Positions 11,011 through 22,577 are shown, numbered from the stretch's first letter. The stretch is DNA of 64,000 bases from Symbiodinium natans (GCA_905221605.1 CAJNDS010002203.1:300246-364245), one strand, 5' to 3'. The notes: a model not told the origin generated them from the letters alone. A program made the numbers and translations.

Positions 11011-12244
11011 GAAGTATAACACAAATGTGACAGCACAGAGGAACCATGCACCCGAAGCCCCTTGAAATTTCGTGTTTTTTTAGGTGCTTCGACCTTCGCA
11101 AGCGCTCGCGCATCCGCCGGAGGCCTGGGACGGCAGAGGTTCATGATTTTTAGGGAGCCTATGGGAGCCCAAATGAATCACCTTTGGTTCTTCGAAGCCC
11201 ATTGAGCCTTGGTTTTGGTCTTTGTGAAACAGGTGTGTTTGAGGGGAATGGGCTTGCGTGGGCATCTTGAGTTTGCAAAAGGGGCCTCCGGCTAAACTTC
11301 GAAGGTTGCGAAGGCTCGCGTCTTGACGTAGGTCTCGCATCTTGGAGTTCCTGAGGCCCCTCTTGTGAAGGTGTCCTGAATCCCTGCAAGGGCTTCGATA
11401 CCCAATGCTGTAACCTCTTGAAAAGACCCTTTGTAGGGTTGGTTAGGGGGATTCTGTGTCCAAAGAGTGCTGCTGAATCTTACCTCCTTCGGCAAGGCGC
11501 GGTCGAGCGCGCACAGGTGGAGGAACTTGCGTACCCGGTGCTGGATCACCTGGCTGCGTCTACACCGAAACCTTCCACGTGCGCTGAGATTCGAAGGGGC
11601 CGAGCAGGAGACCCAAAGGCGCTTCTGCAGAGTGAATGGGAGAGGGTCCCGTCCTCAAGACTCTATCTTTCAGCCAGAGGCCGGCACTTTACCCGGAATT
11701 CAAGAAGGCCCTGGGCAAAGTTCCCCCTTACCTATCCACGGAGTAGCGCTGGACCTCCGTATGCACTCTGGAAACAACTGGCGGCTGGATGTGCTATCGC
11801 TACGTAACGCAGCAACGCATCTAAGCGAGTGCCCTCAAGCTAATCTCATCCATCTTCACAAAACTTGGCACGCGTCACTGCCCTAGCCGTCACCTGGCTC
11901 AATCCTCGCGACATGAAATGATCCGAACGTAGCATCCACAAACCCTGAAACCCACTTCCAAACCCTAAACCCTACACCCTAAACACTAAACCCCAAACCC
12001 TAAACCCACCCCAGTCCCCTGGTCCTGCGCAGCAGCGCGCCGCCTCTGAAGCCTCGCTCGGACCAACAGTGTTCGAAACGCTGCCTGCAATTTGCCGAGG
12101 GTTTAGGGTTTAGGGTTTAGGGTTTAGGGCTTCACGCCAGCGACTACAAACGCTTTCGGGTTGCTGGCAGGAATCCCTTCATTAAAGCGCAGCCCAATGA
12201 GCGCATTTGGGCTGCAGATTGCCTTAAGCTTGAATGAAACTTTG

Positions 12245-12909
12245 GTGCACCTAAACCCAAAACCTCCATCCTTCATGCTCTGCGGATGGGCATCTTCCTC
12301 AACCCAGATCTACGAAAACACTTTTACCACAACGACCTTCCAAACATCACATACCTATCCCTGCTGTCACTTACGCTTGCACCATGCGACGCAGGCACCG
12401 AATACATCCCGGACTATCTCCGAACACTCGCTTCCCTACACCAGCAGGTCGTTTTGGACACGTCAACAAGAGCGTGTTTCGCAGCGGCTTCGCCGTCTGC
12501 TTCGTAAGGCTTCCTTGACAAGTACATGGCTCGGGAGTTTCTGTGGCATCTCCGGTACCTCCCCAGGAGCTCCGGCACAGGGTTGAAGGACTTCGAAAGC
12601 CCAGGTTGGACCATGCTTATGGAGGTTTCTGCAAACACAGGCCCCCCCCCCCCAGTGTTTTTCTCCCCTAATTTTCGAAAGTCCCAAATTTCGTGCAGAT
12701 GCCAGAGACCACGAGCAAGAGGCCCTTCGCGCTCACTGGCCGCGGTTAGGCGCTCGGGAAGCCTTGCTGTCGAAGGCACGGCTCCTTAGAGGCGGCTGGA
12801 GTCTTACTTCTCCCAGAACCAAGGCAACATGAAGGCTAGACGTTATCACTCCTTCTTAGCAAGGAAACCCAAGAAGTTAAAGTTCAACTACTGGCCAATG
12901 GCCAAGTAA
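12245..12909 (+). pseudogene. Decayed coding region, one frame with two stops
   Basis: One frame stays coding-like for about 220 codons, broken only by TAA near 12505 and TAG near 12787. Fragments include HALRMGIFLNPDLRKHFYHN, DYLRTLASLHQQVV, YMAREFLWHLRYLPRSS and, at the end, ARKPKKLKFNYWPMAK before TAA. An acceptor-like CCTTAG precedes the last part, so some breaks could be introns instead. No family is recognised. Upstream, 11418-11886 has two overlapping open frames of similar character. Confidence 0.3.
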
Positions 12910-13201
12910 GGAGTTGCTGGACGCAGCTGCTCCCTCATGCTTGTACAGCTCTTTCGGCTTGGGGCAGGACTTGCTACATGAGACTGAAGCTTCAGCTGAA
13001 ACCCAACAAGCCAGCCCGATGTGCAAAGCCTAAACCCTAAACCCCCTAAACCCTGAACCCGAAACCCTAAAACGGGCTCTTGCTGACTTTGGAGGGCACA
13101 AGAGGCTCTTGACTTACAAGGGAAGAGAGGGGAGGAAGAGAGAAGGGGGAAAGAAAGCCCTAGATCCTAAACCCTAAACCCTAAATCTCAAACCCGAACA
13201 C

Positions 13202-13282
13202 CGAGTGCAGCTCCGGCACATTTTGATCATCTCCAATGCTTGCTCAGGTACCGGTCCACGCTGCAGGATGATCTCATAGTAC
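13202..13282 (-). CDS. Internal exon candidate
   Basis: An 81-nt segment lies between acceptor CTTGAG and donor CTCG|GTGTTC. It reads YYEIILQRGPVPEQALEMIK with clear coding character. It could belong to a downstream part of the gene at 14675-18921 if that gene does not stop at 14675. Confidence 0.4.
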
Positions 13283-13315
13283 CTCAAGCCCAAGAGACAT
13301 CATGAATGTGTATCG

Positions 13316-13615
13316 GTGTATGTCTGTCTACATATATATATATATGTATATACAAATGTGTGTGTATCAAAAACGGATACAGACACACATGCAAAAAATG
13401 ATGCATACCTGAACACACACACATGTAAATATGTATGTGCATTCCTATATATATATATACACACATACACAAGCACACAGACACACAAAAACGTTCCACG
13501 TATGTGTGTATGTGTGTGTGTGTATGTATGTATGTATGTATGCATGTATGTATGTATGTATACATACATACATACACAGATAGATGTGACAGGTGTAGGT
13601 GTGTGTATATGTATA
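13316..13615. repeat. TATG / ACAC microsatellite block
   Basis: GT-, TATA- and TATG-type runs over 300 bp. No gene is inferred. Confidence 0.9.
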
Positions 13616-13726
13616 ATTATGTTGCTCCATTAAAGACGAGGCGATAAAGACCGGGAAGACAAGCCCCAGGGCACTTCCTGGTGCCGTCTGCCAAGCCACT
13701 CACCTGCGTTCGATCTCCAAACTCTA

Positions 13727-13860
13727 GGGTTCCAAGTACGGGCCCGTAAGTTGGGTCCCTTTTTATGTAACCCTTGTAATCCCTTATATGCACTATATGG
13801 AATCAGGGCACATGCTTCTGATCCCTAAAAAGAAGCGTAAGGGACCACAAGTGCCCGTGG
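13727..13860. mobile_element. Inverted-repeat element, family J (single copy)
   Basis: GGTTCCAAGTACGGGCCCGT...GGGTCCCTTTTT is mirrored by AAGGGACCACAAGTGCCCGT...GGTTCC. A coding-like minus segment (VESLSWVGTT) lies on its right and an exon-like AG on its left. Confidence 0.5.
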
Positions 13861-14059
13861 TTCCAACCCAAGACAAACTCTCAACCCTAAGCAGGCCCCG
13901 AGTCCCCCCTAAACCCTCCCTGTAGGGGGCGGCTTAGGGTTCTAGGGTTTAGGGTTTAGGATTTGGGGTTCAGGGGGGGAGGGGTGGGGAGGTGTGTAGG
14001 GTTTCGTAGGGTACCTTCCAGGAAACCGTTTCCTCCCTCCCCTCCCCCCCCCCCCCTCC

Positions 14060-14150
14060 GCGCCGTGAGGCAGACGCTGAGAGGCCCAAAAGCTCCATTG
14101 CCCAGAGTGGCGGTGTAGATCTTATCGAGGACCTTCCTCAAAACACTCTG
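14060..14150 (-). CDS. Internal exon candidate
   Basis: The frame reads SVLRKVLDKIYTATLGNGAF and continues to a C-rich tract. The acceptor is AATGCAG. A second nearby candidate (about 14400-14320, minus) reads RVLSPRFGALQNQTWG. Both could be further exons of the 14675-18921 gene. Family unknown. Confidence 0.4.
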
Positions 14151-14674
14151 CATTGGAGGCCACGGTTTAGGGTTCAGGGTCTAGGGTTTAGGAAGGTCCC
14201 AATACAATCTTTTCAATAACCAAACAGCGTAAAGCTCGGAAGCAACAAAAACGTCACACACCCGAAATCCAAAATCGTAAACGTCCTATACACCGAAACC
14301 CAGACCCTCAACATCCCTGGGGTTCGTCCCCACGTCTGATTCTGCAAAGCACCGAACCGAGGGGACAGCACTCTGAGACAGATGCCACCGATGAGAGGGG
14401 TTTAGGGGTTTAGGTTTAGGCTTGAAACCCTAGTTTGGAGTAGACTCTGGAAAAAAGTAGAAACCCAGAACCCAAAAAAGTAATAAAGTATATTACTGCA
14501 AAACCCAAGAAAGGTCGGCGATGACAAGGAACCCTTGGACAGAAAAAAGAAATCTGAACGCCAGACGCCCGACTCCTCCTTAAGATGAAGCTCGCGACCC
14601 ACAACTCAAAGTTGTTTCATCTGCACCTAAACCTGAAAACCCTGAACCCTAAACACTAAACCCTAATCTGCAGG

Positions 14675-17600
14675 TCAAAGCCACTTTCCATCCCGGTACA
14701 GCGCCATCTCGGAGTCCATCTTCGGACGGGGCACGGAGCAGCAGAACAGACCACCGGATTCCGGCTCCTCGTGGTGTGTTTAGGGTTTAGGGCTAGGGTT
14801 TAGGGTTGAGGGTTGACGGCTTAGGGTACCCCAAGCCCACCATCCCACATGTTAGCTGATGATGAGAAGTCCCCCCCTGGAACTTGAGCTCGATACATAC
14901 ATTACATTACATTACATTACCTTACCTTACATTACATTACATTATATTACATAATATACATACATATATATGCACATATATATGTGTATATGTGTTCCTC
15001 CGTGGGTTTAATTAGGATTCCGTTTTGGGGCTTCGGGGGCTTTAGGATCGCTTCCATGTTCGACGTTTCAGGGCATTTGGGAGCTTGCTCTGGGGGTTTA
15101 ATTTGGGTTTAGGGTTTAGGGTTTAGGGTTTAGGGTTTAGGGTTTAGGGTTTAGGGTTTAGGGTTTAGGGTTTAGGGTTTAGGGTTTAGGGTTTAGGGTT
15201 TAGGGTTTAGGGTTTAGGGTTTAGGGTTTAGGGTTTAGGGTGTAGGGGTTAGGGTTTAGGGTTTAGGGTTTAGGGTTTAGGGTTTAGGGTTTAGGGTTTA
15301 GGGTTTAGGGTTTAGGGTTTAGGGTTAGGGTTTAGGGTTTAGGGTTTAGGGTTTAGGGTTTAGGGTTTAGGGTTTAGGGGGGGGGGCATCTTTCAACTAT
15401 CATGAATGAACCGTGCTGGCATCAGCTTGGAAACAGCCCCGTCGTTACTACGGCTCTTTACAACCTTACCTAGGCCTTATGACTTATAACAGCCCTTGTA
15501 AGAGCATTCCTACATAAGATCCTCTTAAAACTGAGAGAAAAGAGGAATAGTAGCTACCTACTTGCGGTTGGACGCCGGCCTCAAGGCGTTTGATGACCCA
15601 GTTCTGGGAGCTGGCGTCCTGTCGGTTGGCTCTTCTCTCCTCACCTTAAACCCTAAACCCTAAAGCCTAAAGCCTAAAGCCTAAAGCCTAAAGCCTAAAC
15701 CCTAAACCCTAAACCTTTTTCGAGACGCCCCCCAGGCTCGGCTTGTAGTTTGAAGACAAACATCCATCATTCCTACAGCCCCACTACCCTGCACGGCGAG
15801 TTCGCGAGATGACGGTTAGGATTTATAGGGTTTATTTAGGTTTAGGCGGAGGGAGAGGGAGAGGGAGAGGGAGAAGGGAGAAGGGAGAAGGGAAAGAGAG
15901 AGAGAGAGAGAGATATCACACAACTAGAGAGAGAGGGAGTCTGGTCCGTCTCACAGGGAACTCCCCCAAACGGGCAATCCGAACTCCCAAAGCCCTAAGC
16001 CCTAAACCTCTACACCCTCAGTCAAAGAACCGACGCAGTTTGGGGGGGGGCAAAAGGGGCTTGTAGGGCTTTCAGGGTCTCCATCGTATATAAACCCTAA
16101 ACCCTAAACCCTAAACCCTAAGATTTCAGCAGGCTTGCCTTGACTGCATTTTTGTTTCTGCTAACCTCCCTTAAGAATAAGGACCTTCGAACTTTGATAA
16201 CGGGATTCCTTCAAGACAGGCCTCTAGAGCTCCCTAAACCCTAAACCCTAAACCCCAAACCCTAAACCCCAAACCCGACAAACCCTGAACCCAAGGAATT
16301 CAACCTCGAGAACTGCGGAACTACCGACACAAAGCATCGACACGCCTCGCGGTCGAGCAAGTCCACCAGCCAGCAATCCCCAGCAGCCTCGTTGAAGTTG
16401 GCCTCCTTTCTTGCTGCAGAGTGGGCGGTTTAGGGTTTAGGGATGAATGTTTAGGGCTTAAGGCTTAGGAAAGCTTAACCAAACTGGCTGTGACACCGAA
16501 ATCCTACACCCTTATGGGCCCAGAGCCCTAGGACGTCGCTCCACCTAAGCCCTAAACCCTAAACCCTAAACCCTAAACCGTAAACCCTAAACCTCCCAGG
16601 CTCCTCATGCGCCTCGGCTTTCAGCAGCTCGCCCATGGTGTAGCTCCAGTCCGCGTGCCGACTCTCGGGGGGCGGGCCCACCGTGGGAACCCCATCCCAA
16701 CTGTGATCCTCTTCGGGTCCCAATGGTTCAACCCTCAACCCTATAAACCCTAAACCCTAAACCCTAATCTAGGGGCCTGAATAATTTTAATAGGGCTTTG
16801 GTGGGTTGTTTTATAATTACACAGGGACCACAAGGGAATATTATTAGTAACTCTTCCGACGACCCTCAACCCTCTGGACTCTACAACCCACAGACGTGTA
16901 GGTTCATGGTACTTATTAACCAATTATACGTGTACTTGTAACCCAATTACAGCCCCTTAAGTGCCCTAATATGGTTTTAAGTACACTTATAAGTACAGAT
17001 AGAATTAGTTAGTAAGTACCATGAACCTCCAAGGAAGTCCTCGTAGAGGACTTTCCAGTGAGATGTGGGAACCCCCGCCGGAGTGTCCAGATCACCGGCA
17101 AGGTATCGCGGCCCACCCTTGTAGAAAAGAAGCCAGTTGAGGCCCCCGTTGTCTCCGTCCACCCGCCCCTTCATGTCCTGAAGGGTTGTAGGGTTTGGAG
17201 TCACTACGGTTTAGGGTTTAGGGTTTAGGGTTTAGGGTTTAGGGTTTCAGGCTTAGGGGTCATAAGCCCATTTGTCAGAAGGATCGCACACACAGGGGAG
17301 CTAGTTTTCAGGACAGGTGGGCTCCTGTAGGATGGTGGCACCACCACCCACACCATCCCATTGCGCATCACAGGCCCCCTTCTCGTGGTGCCAAACCTTA
17401 CTGGCCCAAAACCCAAGGAAATAAAAGTTGAAACTTTCAGAATAGGCTACCTTATAAGAAGCCCAAAAGTTGAAAAGTTGGGTCTTGAGCCGGTAAGAAA
17501 CTGGGGCGTTGCGCCACAGGCGCTTCTGGTCTAGGATGTAGCGGCCGTTGCAGGCCTCGATGCCTGCACCTGCTACCTGAGCTTCTTTTCTGTCGCGCAT

Positions 17601-18921
17601 AGTGACTGCAAGAGCCTCCCGAAACTCGTAGGCTGGTAGGGGATAGGATTAGGGGGACCCTTTGGGGATATAGAATCTCTGAATAGGGTCCCTGTATAAG
17701 AGAGCCAGAAGAGGGTAACCTACCTAGAAGCTGGAAAAGATACCGGGTTACTCGGATATCGGTGTCCCAGTGGACCCCGTTCGTACGGAAGAGGTGACGC
17801 TTCTGGTACCGCCTGAAGAAGGCCCCGTTGTGCGTCCTCAAGGAATCTACTTGGAGATTCATGGTACTTATTAACCAAGTATAACTGTACTTATAACCCA
17901 CTTACAAGCCCCTCAAGTGCCCTAATATGGATATAAGGTGTTATAAGTACAGTTTAAGTCCAGGTATAATCGGTTAATAATTACCATGAACCTCCAAGTA
18001 AATCACCCAAGTCGTTTTTGGTCCACCCATACGCTCTCTGCTATAGTGATCAAAGCACAAGGTAGTATACGATCCCGATCTTAGGGTTCCTTGATTCGGT
18101 CCCGGCAGGCGCCAGGGCACTTGAGTTTGCACTTGACAGGCGGGGAGGGGGTTAGGGTGCAAGGCTTTGGGTTTTAGGGTTTAGGGTGTTTAGGGTTTAG
18201 GGTGTTTCGGGTTCAGGGTTGAGGGCATAAAGTGAAGAGGGTCCTCTGCATGTACTCCTCGAAGCTGGTCATCCCTGCGTTCTTCCAGACCTCCTCACGC
18301 TCGGACACGAACCTTGGGGGCCAAATGAGGGTTTAGGGTTTAGGGTTTAGGATAGGGTTTAGGGTCATATACCCTATTCTACTATATAACTTCTATGAAG
18401 GTCTATGAGCCACACACCCTAAAAATGGGGGGGGGTCTATGAACCACCCTTTTTAAGGCTCAGAAGTTGGCCCCTAAACCCTAAAACCTAGACCCTATAA
18501 ACCCTAAACCCTAAACCCTAAACCCTAAACCCTAAACCCCAAGCCCTAAACCCTAAACCATCCCCCCCCCCCGCCCCAAGGAGCTTGGAAGGGATCCACA
18601 AGCCCTTGGGCTCTTGGCTGCACCCGAAGCCAAAGCCGTAGTCGTGCACTTTGGCAGCCGCGGCTTTCTCCTCTGGCTGTGGCCCAGGAACCCAATAGAA
18701 TCAGGGGTGCCCTTTTTGGGAGGGTTTAGGGTTTAGGGTTTAGGGTTTAGGGTTTAGGGTTTAGGGTCTAGGGTCTAGGGTTTAGGGTTCCGTTATATAA
18801 GGGTACCCTGAAGCAAAAAAAGAAGGGTAAAAGGGAACCACCGGGCCACCAAGTCCTTGTTCTTCTTGGCAGCCTCGATTGCCTTCCTGGCCTCTGCAAG
18901 TACATCTTCACCATCGCTCAT
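14675..18921 (-). CDS. Multi-exon W-rich protein with NGRY-like modules
   Basis: Exons in coding order: start 18921 (MSDGEDVLAEARKAIEAAKK); about 18690-18575 (KVHDYGFGFGCSQEPKGLW); about 18320-18228 (SEREEVWKNAGMTSFEEYM); 18040-17992; 17849-17724 (THNGAFFRRYQKRHLF); 17605-17451 (GIEACNGRYILDQKRLWRNA); from 17396 (VWHHEKGACDAQWDGVGGGA); about 17180-17033 (GGLNWLLFYKGGPRYLAGDL); about 16731-16596 (HADWSYTMGELLKAEA); 16413-16325 (GDCWLVDLLDREACRCF); about 15637-15562 (QNWVIKRLEAG, donor GTAGGT); about 14768-14675 (DSEMALYRDGKWL, TGA). Exons 18040-17992, 17849-17724, 17605-17451 and 17396 join in phase. A family A element forms one whole intron and a family H element another. An in-frame TAG follows the 17396 exon, so its 3' end is unresolved, and exons may continue beyond 14675. 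The NGRY/W-rich modules recall repeat proteins of dinoflagellates; their function is unknown. Confidence 0.5.
15106..15380 (+). repeat. Longest TTTAGGG array
   Basis: About 38 near-perfect TTTAGGG units with two small interruptions, ending in a run of nine G. Confidence 0.95.
16772..16862. mobile_element. Family D element
   Basis: Shares TTTTAATAGGGCTTTGG, ATAATTACACAGGGACCAC and GGGAATATTATTAGTAAC with the other D copies. It lies in the same intron as a family A element. Confidence 0.6.
16901..17034. mobile_element. Introner-like element, family A
   Basis: The terminal inverted repeat GGTTCATGGTACTTA is mirrored by TAAGTACCATGAACC, with an interior rich in TATAAGTAC motifs. It starts exactly at the 3' end of the exon ending near 17033, whose donor GGAG|GTTCAT lies in the element terminus. 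The other terminus has drifted. Confidence 0.7.
17404..17492. mobile_element. Family H repeat inside an exon-intron junction
   Basis: Second copy of the 10922 repeat, located between the exon reading NGRYILDQKRLWRNA and the exon reading VWHHEKGACDAQWDG. Both TATAAG|GTAGCC and CAGTAAG|GTTTGG lie near its ends and keep the frame, giving a 54-nt intron, unusually short. Confidence 0.6.
17846..18004. mobile_element. Introner-like element, family A, forming a complete intron
   Basis: Termini TACTTGGAG...CTCCAAGTA are inverted repeats continuing inward (TTCATGGTA). Flanking AATC (GATT on the coding strand) is present on both sides as a 4-bp target duplication. Spliced as GGAG|GT...AAG|TA (intron 17991-17850, 142 nt), the two exon halves join in frame. 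Confidence 0.75.
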
Positions 18922-19069
18922 GTCTCGACTGTTGGGACTCCTGCCGTCTGGCAGAGCAGGTACGAGAGGAGTCGCGTGGAATGTGGGGGCCGCTTGAGCA
19001 GAAAGCGGCAGCAAGCTTGGCAAAATGATGTTTTGTCACCTGATGCTGCTGGACATCCCATCAATCCTG

Positions 19070-19485
19070 CCAACAGTATAGCTCCTTTCAACACAAGACG
19101 GCATCCTTTCGCGAGCTGTGGTGGAGCAGAGTGGAACGCTGGGAAGAAGACGTACGCTGTTGCCCATGTCCGAAGACATCCTACAAAAACTCTCCCCCTT
19201 TGCAGCTCGAGTTCGGAACGAAAGGATGCCGTCTTGTGTTGAAAAGGGGCTGGTACAGGGGTCATTCTGGGCACTAGTAGGCTTCTTCCGCTTTGAAGGC
19301 GAGATCGCCTGGATCCCGAAGACCGGAGTCCCCAAGTAGAGTAGAGGCCCCCTCAGACTGCTCTATTTTGGGGAATTCGGTCTTCGGGACAGACGATCTC
19401 GTCCTCAAAGCGGAAGAAGCCTAGCAGGATGCAGAGCGAGAGACTGCTGTACCAACCCCTTTCAACACAACACGGCAGCCTTTAA
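19070..19485. repeat. Nested inverted and direct duplications
   Basis: CTTTCAACACAAGACGGCAT (19083) recurs inverted at about 19218-19250 (ATGCCGTCTTGTGTTGAAA) and directly at about 19457. GGCTTCTTCCGCTTTGAAGG (19281) recurs inverted near 19405-19425 (CAAAGCGGAAGAAGCC). Confidence 0.65.
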
Positions 19486-20460
19486 TTCCGGAAGTTACTG
19501 GGCAAACTCGAGCTGCAGGTGTCAGGCCCCCGCAACAAACGACTCCCAACCCTCAACCTTACTCCCCTGATAGGTTTTGGGTATAGGGACTAGGACTAGG
19601 GTTATTTTGCCACCAGCAAAGCCAAGCAGACAAGCCACACGGCAGGGCAACAAGGATCTGGGTGTCGGGCTAAGGTCTCCACAACCCTACTTGGAGGTTC
19701 ATGGGTACTTATAACCCCAATTATAAGTCTACTTATAACCTACTTAGGGCACTTAGGGGGTTTATAAGTACAGCTATAGTTAGAGTTATAAGTGCCCATG
19801 AACCTCCAAGTACAGTTAAACCCTGACAAGGGAGTGATCAAGGCCTGAAGACCTCGCAGACCCCAGCGAAGCTGGGCCAACTGCGGGGGGAGCCAGGGTC
19901 TTCGCTAAAGCCATCGACCCTCAAGCTTAAACCCTAATTGCAGGAATTTGGGGCTTTGGGGTTGGGCTTGGCATAAGGCTTTGAAGGAGAGAAAGGCGCT
20001 TTTTCAGGCTGAAAAGTTTCTGTGGGCTTGGCAGTTGGGGTTGCTTCTTGTATAAAAGCGTTTAGGGTTTAGGGCTGAGGGTGAAAATAACATATGTATT
20101 TTCAACTTGCTTCCTCTACTGAGCATGCTCCGGAACTAGGCGTCAACCCTCAACCCGAAGCCCTATGCTCAACCCTAAACCTCCAAAGCCAAAACCCGAA
20201 ATCCCGCAAACCCCAACCCCAAACCAAAAACAAGGTCTGTAAGGCTGTAGGGCCTGAAGGCCCTTCATTTAGAGATATGGGAAAGGGAAGCGCAAACGTC
20301 GAAGGGGATTGTGCTACAATGGGGTTTGGGGTTTGTAAGGCTTATCGGCCATTGTAGGGCTTGGGGTTTGGAATGTTCGGTGCACTGGGGCTAAGCCCTC
20401 CCAAGCGCACACCACAAATCTTTTTGGAAGCGTTGTTCTAACACAGGGTCCAGGTGCCCC
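19340..20460. other. No supported gene
   Basis: Holds a family A element and degraded telomere-like pieces. A short minus candidate at about 19905-19830 (ALAKTLAPPAVGPASLG) has a C-rich acceptor but is weak. Confidence 0.35.
19691..19816. mobile_element. Inverted-repeat element, family A
   Basis: Ends are CTACTTGGAGGTTCATGG and CCATGAACCTCCAAGTA; the interior has ACTTATAA repeats. No exon was recognised on either side. Confidence 0.7.
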
Positions 20461-20464
20461 CAAA

Positions 20465-20565
20465 TTGTGATTTCCGAACATTGGGGTACCTTTTTGGGGT
20501 CCGTATTTACAGTCTACAAGGGAATCCTACTATTTGGGGGTCTATTATTTCCGGGTTGCCCAAAT
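20465..20565. mobile_element. Inverted-repeat element, family B
   Basis: Contains GGGGTACCTTTTTGGGGTCC and AATCCTACTATTTGGGGGTC with CCGGGTTGCCC at the end. Confidence 0.55.
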
Positions 20566-20819
20566 CCAAAAACCCTTGAACTTGGGCGTCAGCAAAGCTT
20601 AGGAGACGTGGCCTCATGCCGTGCACGCGCACCGCGCCAGGCGAGCCCGATACGCCTCCGGCTCACTGGGCAAAACGCTCAAAACCAAAAGGAAAACAAC
20701 CGGAACCTCAAAGCCGATACACACCTGAACATACAGTTTAGGGTTTAGGACAGCGCCTATGACAAATGGGAGTTACAGTCCATGGCATGCAAGTTGATGC
20801 AGGTGGCCGTAGAACTCTT

Positions 20820-21765
20820 CTAGCTGCTGTGTGAGCCAGCCCAAATAGCTGGAACCAAGCGTATCAAGACGACCCCTGGATGTGCAGAGAAGCCCTCGAG
20901 GCATTTACATGATCCCATGATACGATGCCTGCCCTTTAGGGTTCTGACGTATGGGTGCTTGGGTTCTCTATAGGGTAGATTCATACTTAGGGCCCTTGTG
21001 ACTACAGGGGAGTCCTAGACCCTTCAGGATGAGGAACCAGGAATGGTTGTTTGTTATGCCCATTTCTGCGGGAAATATAAAGCATTATACGCCCTGGGTA
21101 CCCTAAACCCTCAACTCACTTCGCCGCCCTGGAAGCCTTGCCGCTGCCAGCCGCCGCCGCGCCCGCCAGGCAGGGCCGCAGCAAAACACAAGCAGCCGCC
21201 TTTCTGGGCTGATCGGCTTTATGGGGCTCATCAGGGTTGAGAGCCTGAAGAAGCATCTTCAGGTCAGCAGGCAAAATTAGTCCCTGTGTTCGGCTTTCGT
21301 TCTTCACCCGTGATTCCGAATACCTCAAGTCCTCCATGTCATACTTGTCCAGTGTCCCAAGGAAAGGTTAAACTGTTGGATTCTACTTGGACTTCTACTA
21401 AACATGCTAAAATACGAAGGGACAAGGGGCGCAAGCCCCTTTTGCAACCAGGCCTCTGTAGATCACCGGGCAACGCAAACCCCTCTCTCTCACAGGCAAT
21501 GCCAACCCCTAGCGACTTTCCCCTCTCACATACTAAGCCCCCACACCCCTCAAGAGGACTTCCTTTGCAACAGGCAACAAGTAGAACTTCTAGGTAGACT
21601 CCAGAACACTTCGCAGCGATCAAAGCTTGAAAGATTTCGCCCTGAAACCCTAAACCATAACTCCGATAAGGCCTAAACTCACTACAGGAGACGTTGTCCC
21701 TGTGCATCACAAGTTGCACCACCCGCCGCACGGAGCTGAGTGCCAGCAGCCTCCTGTCTTCAGTG
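20820..21765 (-). CDS. Gene 3' end, three exons (unknown protein)
   Basis: Exons: about 21765-21687 (TEDRRLLALSSVRRVVQLVM), 21343-21120 (SESRVKNESRTQGLILPADL; ends at donor AA|GTGAGT) and 20928-20820 (acceptor AAAGGGCAG; CKCLEGFSAHPGVVLIRLVP; TAG). The last two join in phase. A family F element lies just inside the last intron. The join between the first two is not resolved. An overlapping plus-strand peptide at 20749-20823 was considered and put second. Family unknown. Confidence 0.45.
20937..21050. mobile_element. Family F repeat
   Basis: Shares AGGGTTCTGACGTATGGG, CTTGGGTT and TATAGGGTA with 48918-49030. It lies at the acceptor side of the last intron of the gene at 20820-21765. Confidence 0.45.
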
Positions 21766-21829
21766 GTGTTGAGGGTTGTAAGCTTTGGGCGTAAGGTCTA
21801 AGGCGTTTAGGGGTCATAGTCAGCTATAA

Positions 21830-22520
21830 TACTATAGGTATACTATAGGGTATTTAAGGTTTGGCAAGAGGGGCTGGAGCAATGTAGCTGTGCTGTCTAG
21901 TTTAGGGTCCGATCGGGGGTTCCTTATAAGAATGTCGTATTGTGCAGGGCAGAATCCGGCGAGCAGGCTGCTTGAGCTTAGAAGTTCAGCGCTTCGAGAT
22001 AGTGAAGCTAGAAGATCAGATAGCTTCCCTGGCACACCTTTCAAGGAAAGTCTCGCTTCGAAGAACATCTGCACACCACACTCACATACACTTGCGGCTG
22101 AACCCTGCAAAGGAAGATGGTCCAATATGCTAATACAGGGTTATAGATTGCCCAATTTGAAGGAGTCAAACCCTGCTATGGGTACAAGCTTTCGCCGCCT
22201 AAAGCTCCCAATCCCTAGCCTTTTTTCTAACCTTTGCGAAGATTCGCAGCTCTAAGCTTGTTTTTTTGCATCTGGTCTGCAGCGACTCAACCCCAATCAC
22301 ATCCTTTTGCATCTCTCAGGCCAAACTTGTCCACGTTAATTATGTTTTCATTCGAAAGCAGTGATTTTAGGTCTTGGAGAAGACTTGTGCTTGCCGAAAC
22401 TCTTTGTCAAGCGCACGCGCAAATCTTCCAGCTGCAAGCCGCGAACATGACACGACAGATCGGAATCTCAAAGCCGCAGTCCGCAAGCCAACCTCGGAAC
22501 TCTTAGAGGCGAGATTGTTG
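21830..22520. other. Open frames on both strands, undecided
   Basis: Plus and minus frames of 90-120 codons overlap (minus: LSLKGVPGKLSDLLASLSRS; plus: KLEDQIASLAHLSRKVSLRR). No splice signals decide between them. Confidence 0.3.
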
Positions 22521-22577
22521 CACAAGCGTGTCGTTCATCAGGCGCTTTCTGCGCCCAGCAGGCTTGCGTCACTACTA

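Noticed and set aside
12245-12340. Possible ubiquitin protease start
   Set aside because: HALRMGIFLNPDLRKHF is only loosely similar; the catalytic NTCYxN block is absent.
13284-13699. Frames rich in His, Thr, Tyr, Cys and Val
   Set aside because: Translations of TATG/ACAC microsatellites; open on all frames because the repeat lacks stops.
15106-15380. A true chromosome end
   Set aside because: The array is internal, flanked by exons on both sides, and similar arrays occur throughout in both orientations.
20749-20823. Plus terminal exon reading DKWELQSMACKLMQVAVELF
   Set aside because: Overlaps a minus exon that joins its neighbour in phase with a strong GTGAGT donor; kept only as an alternative.
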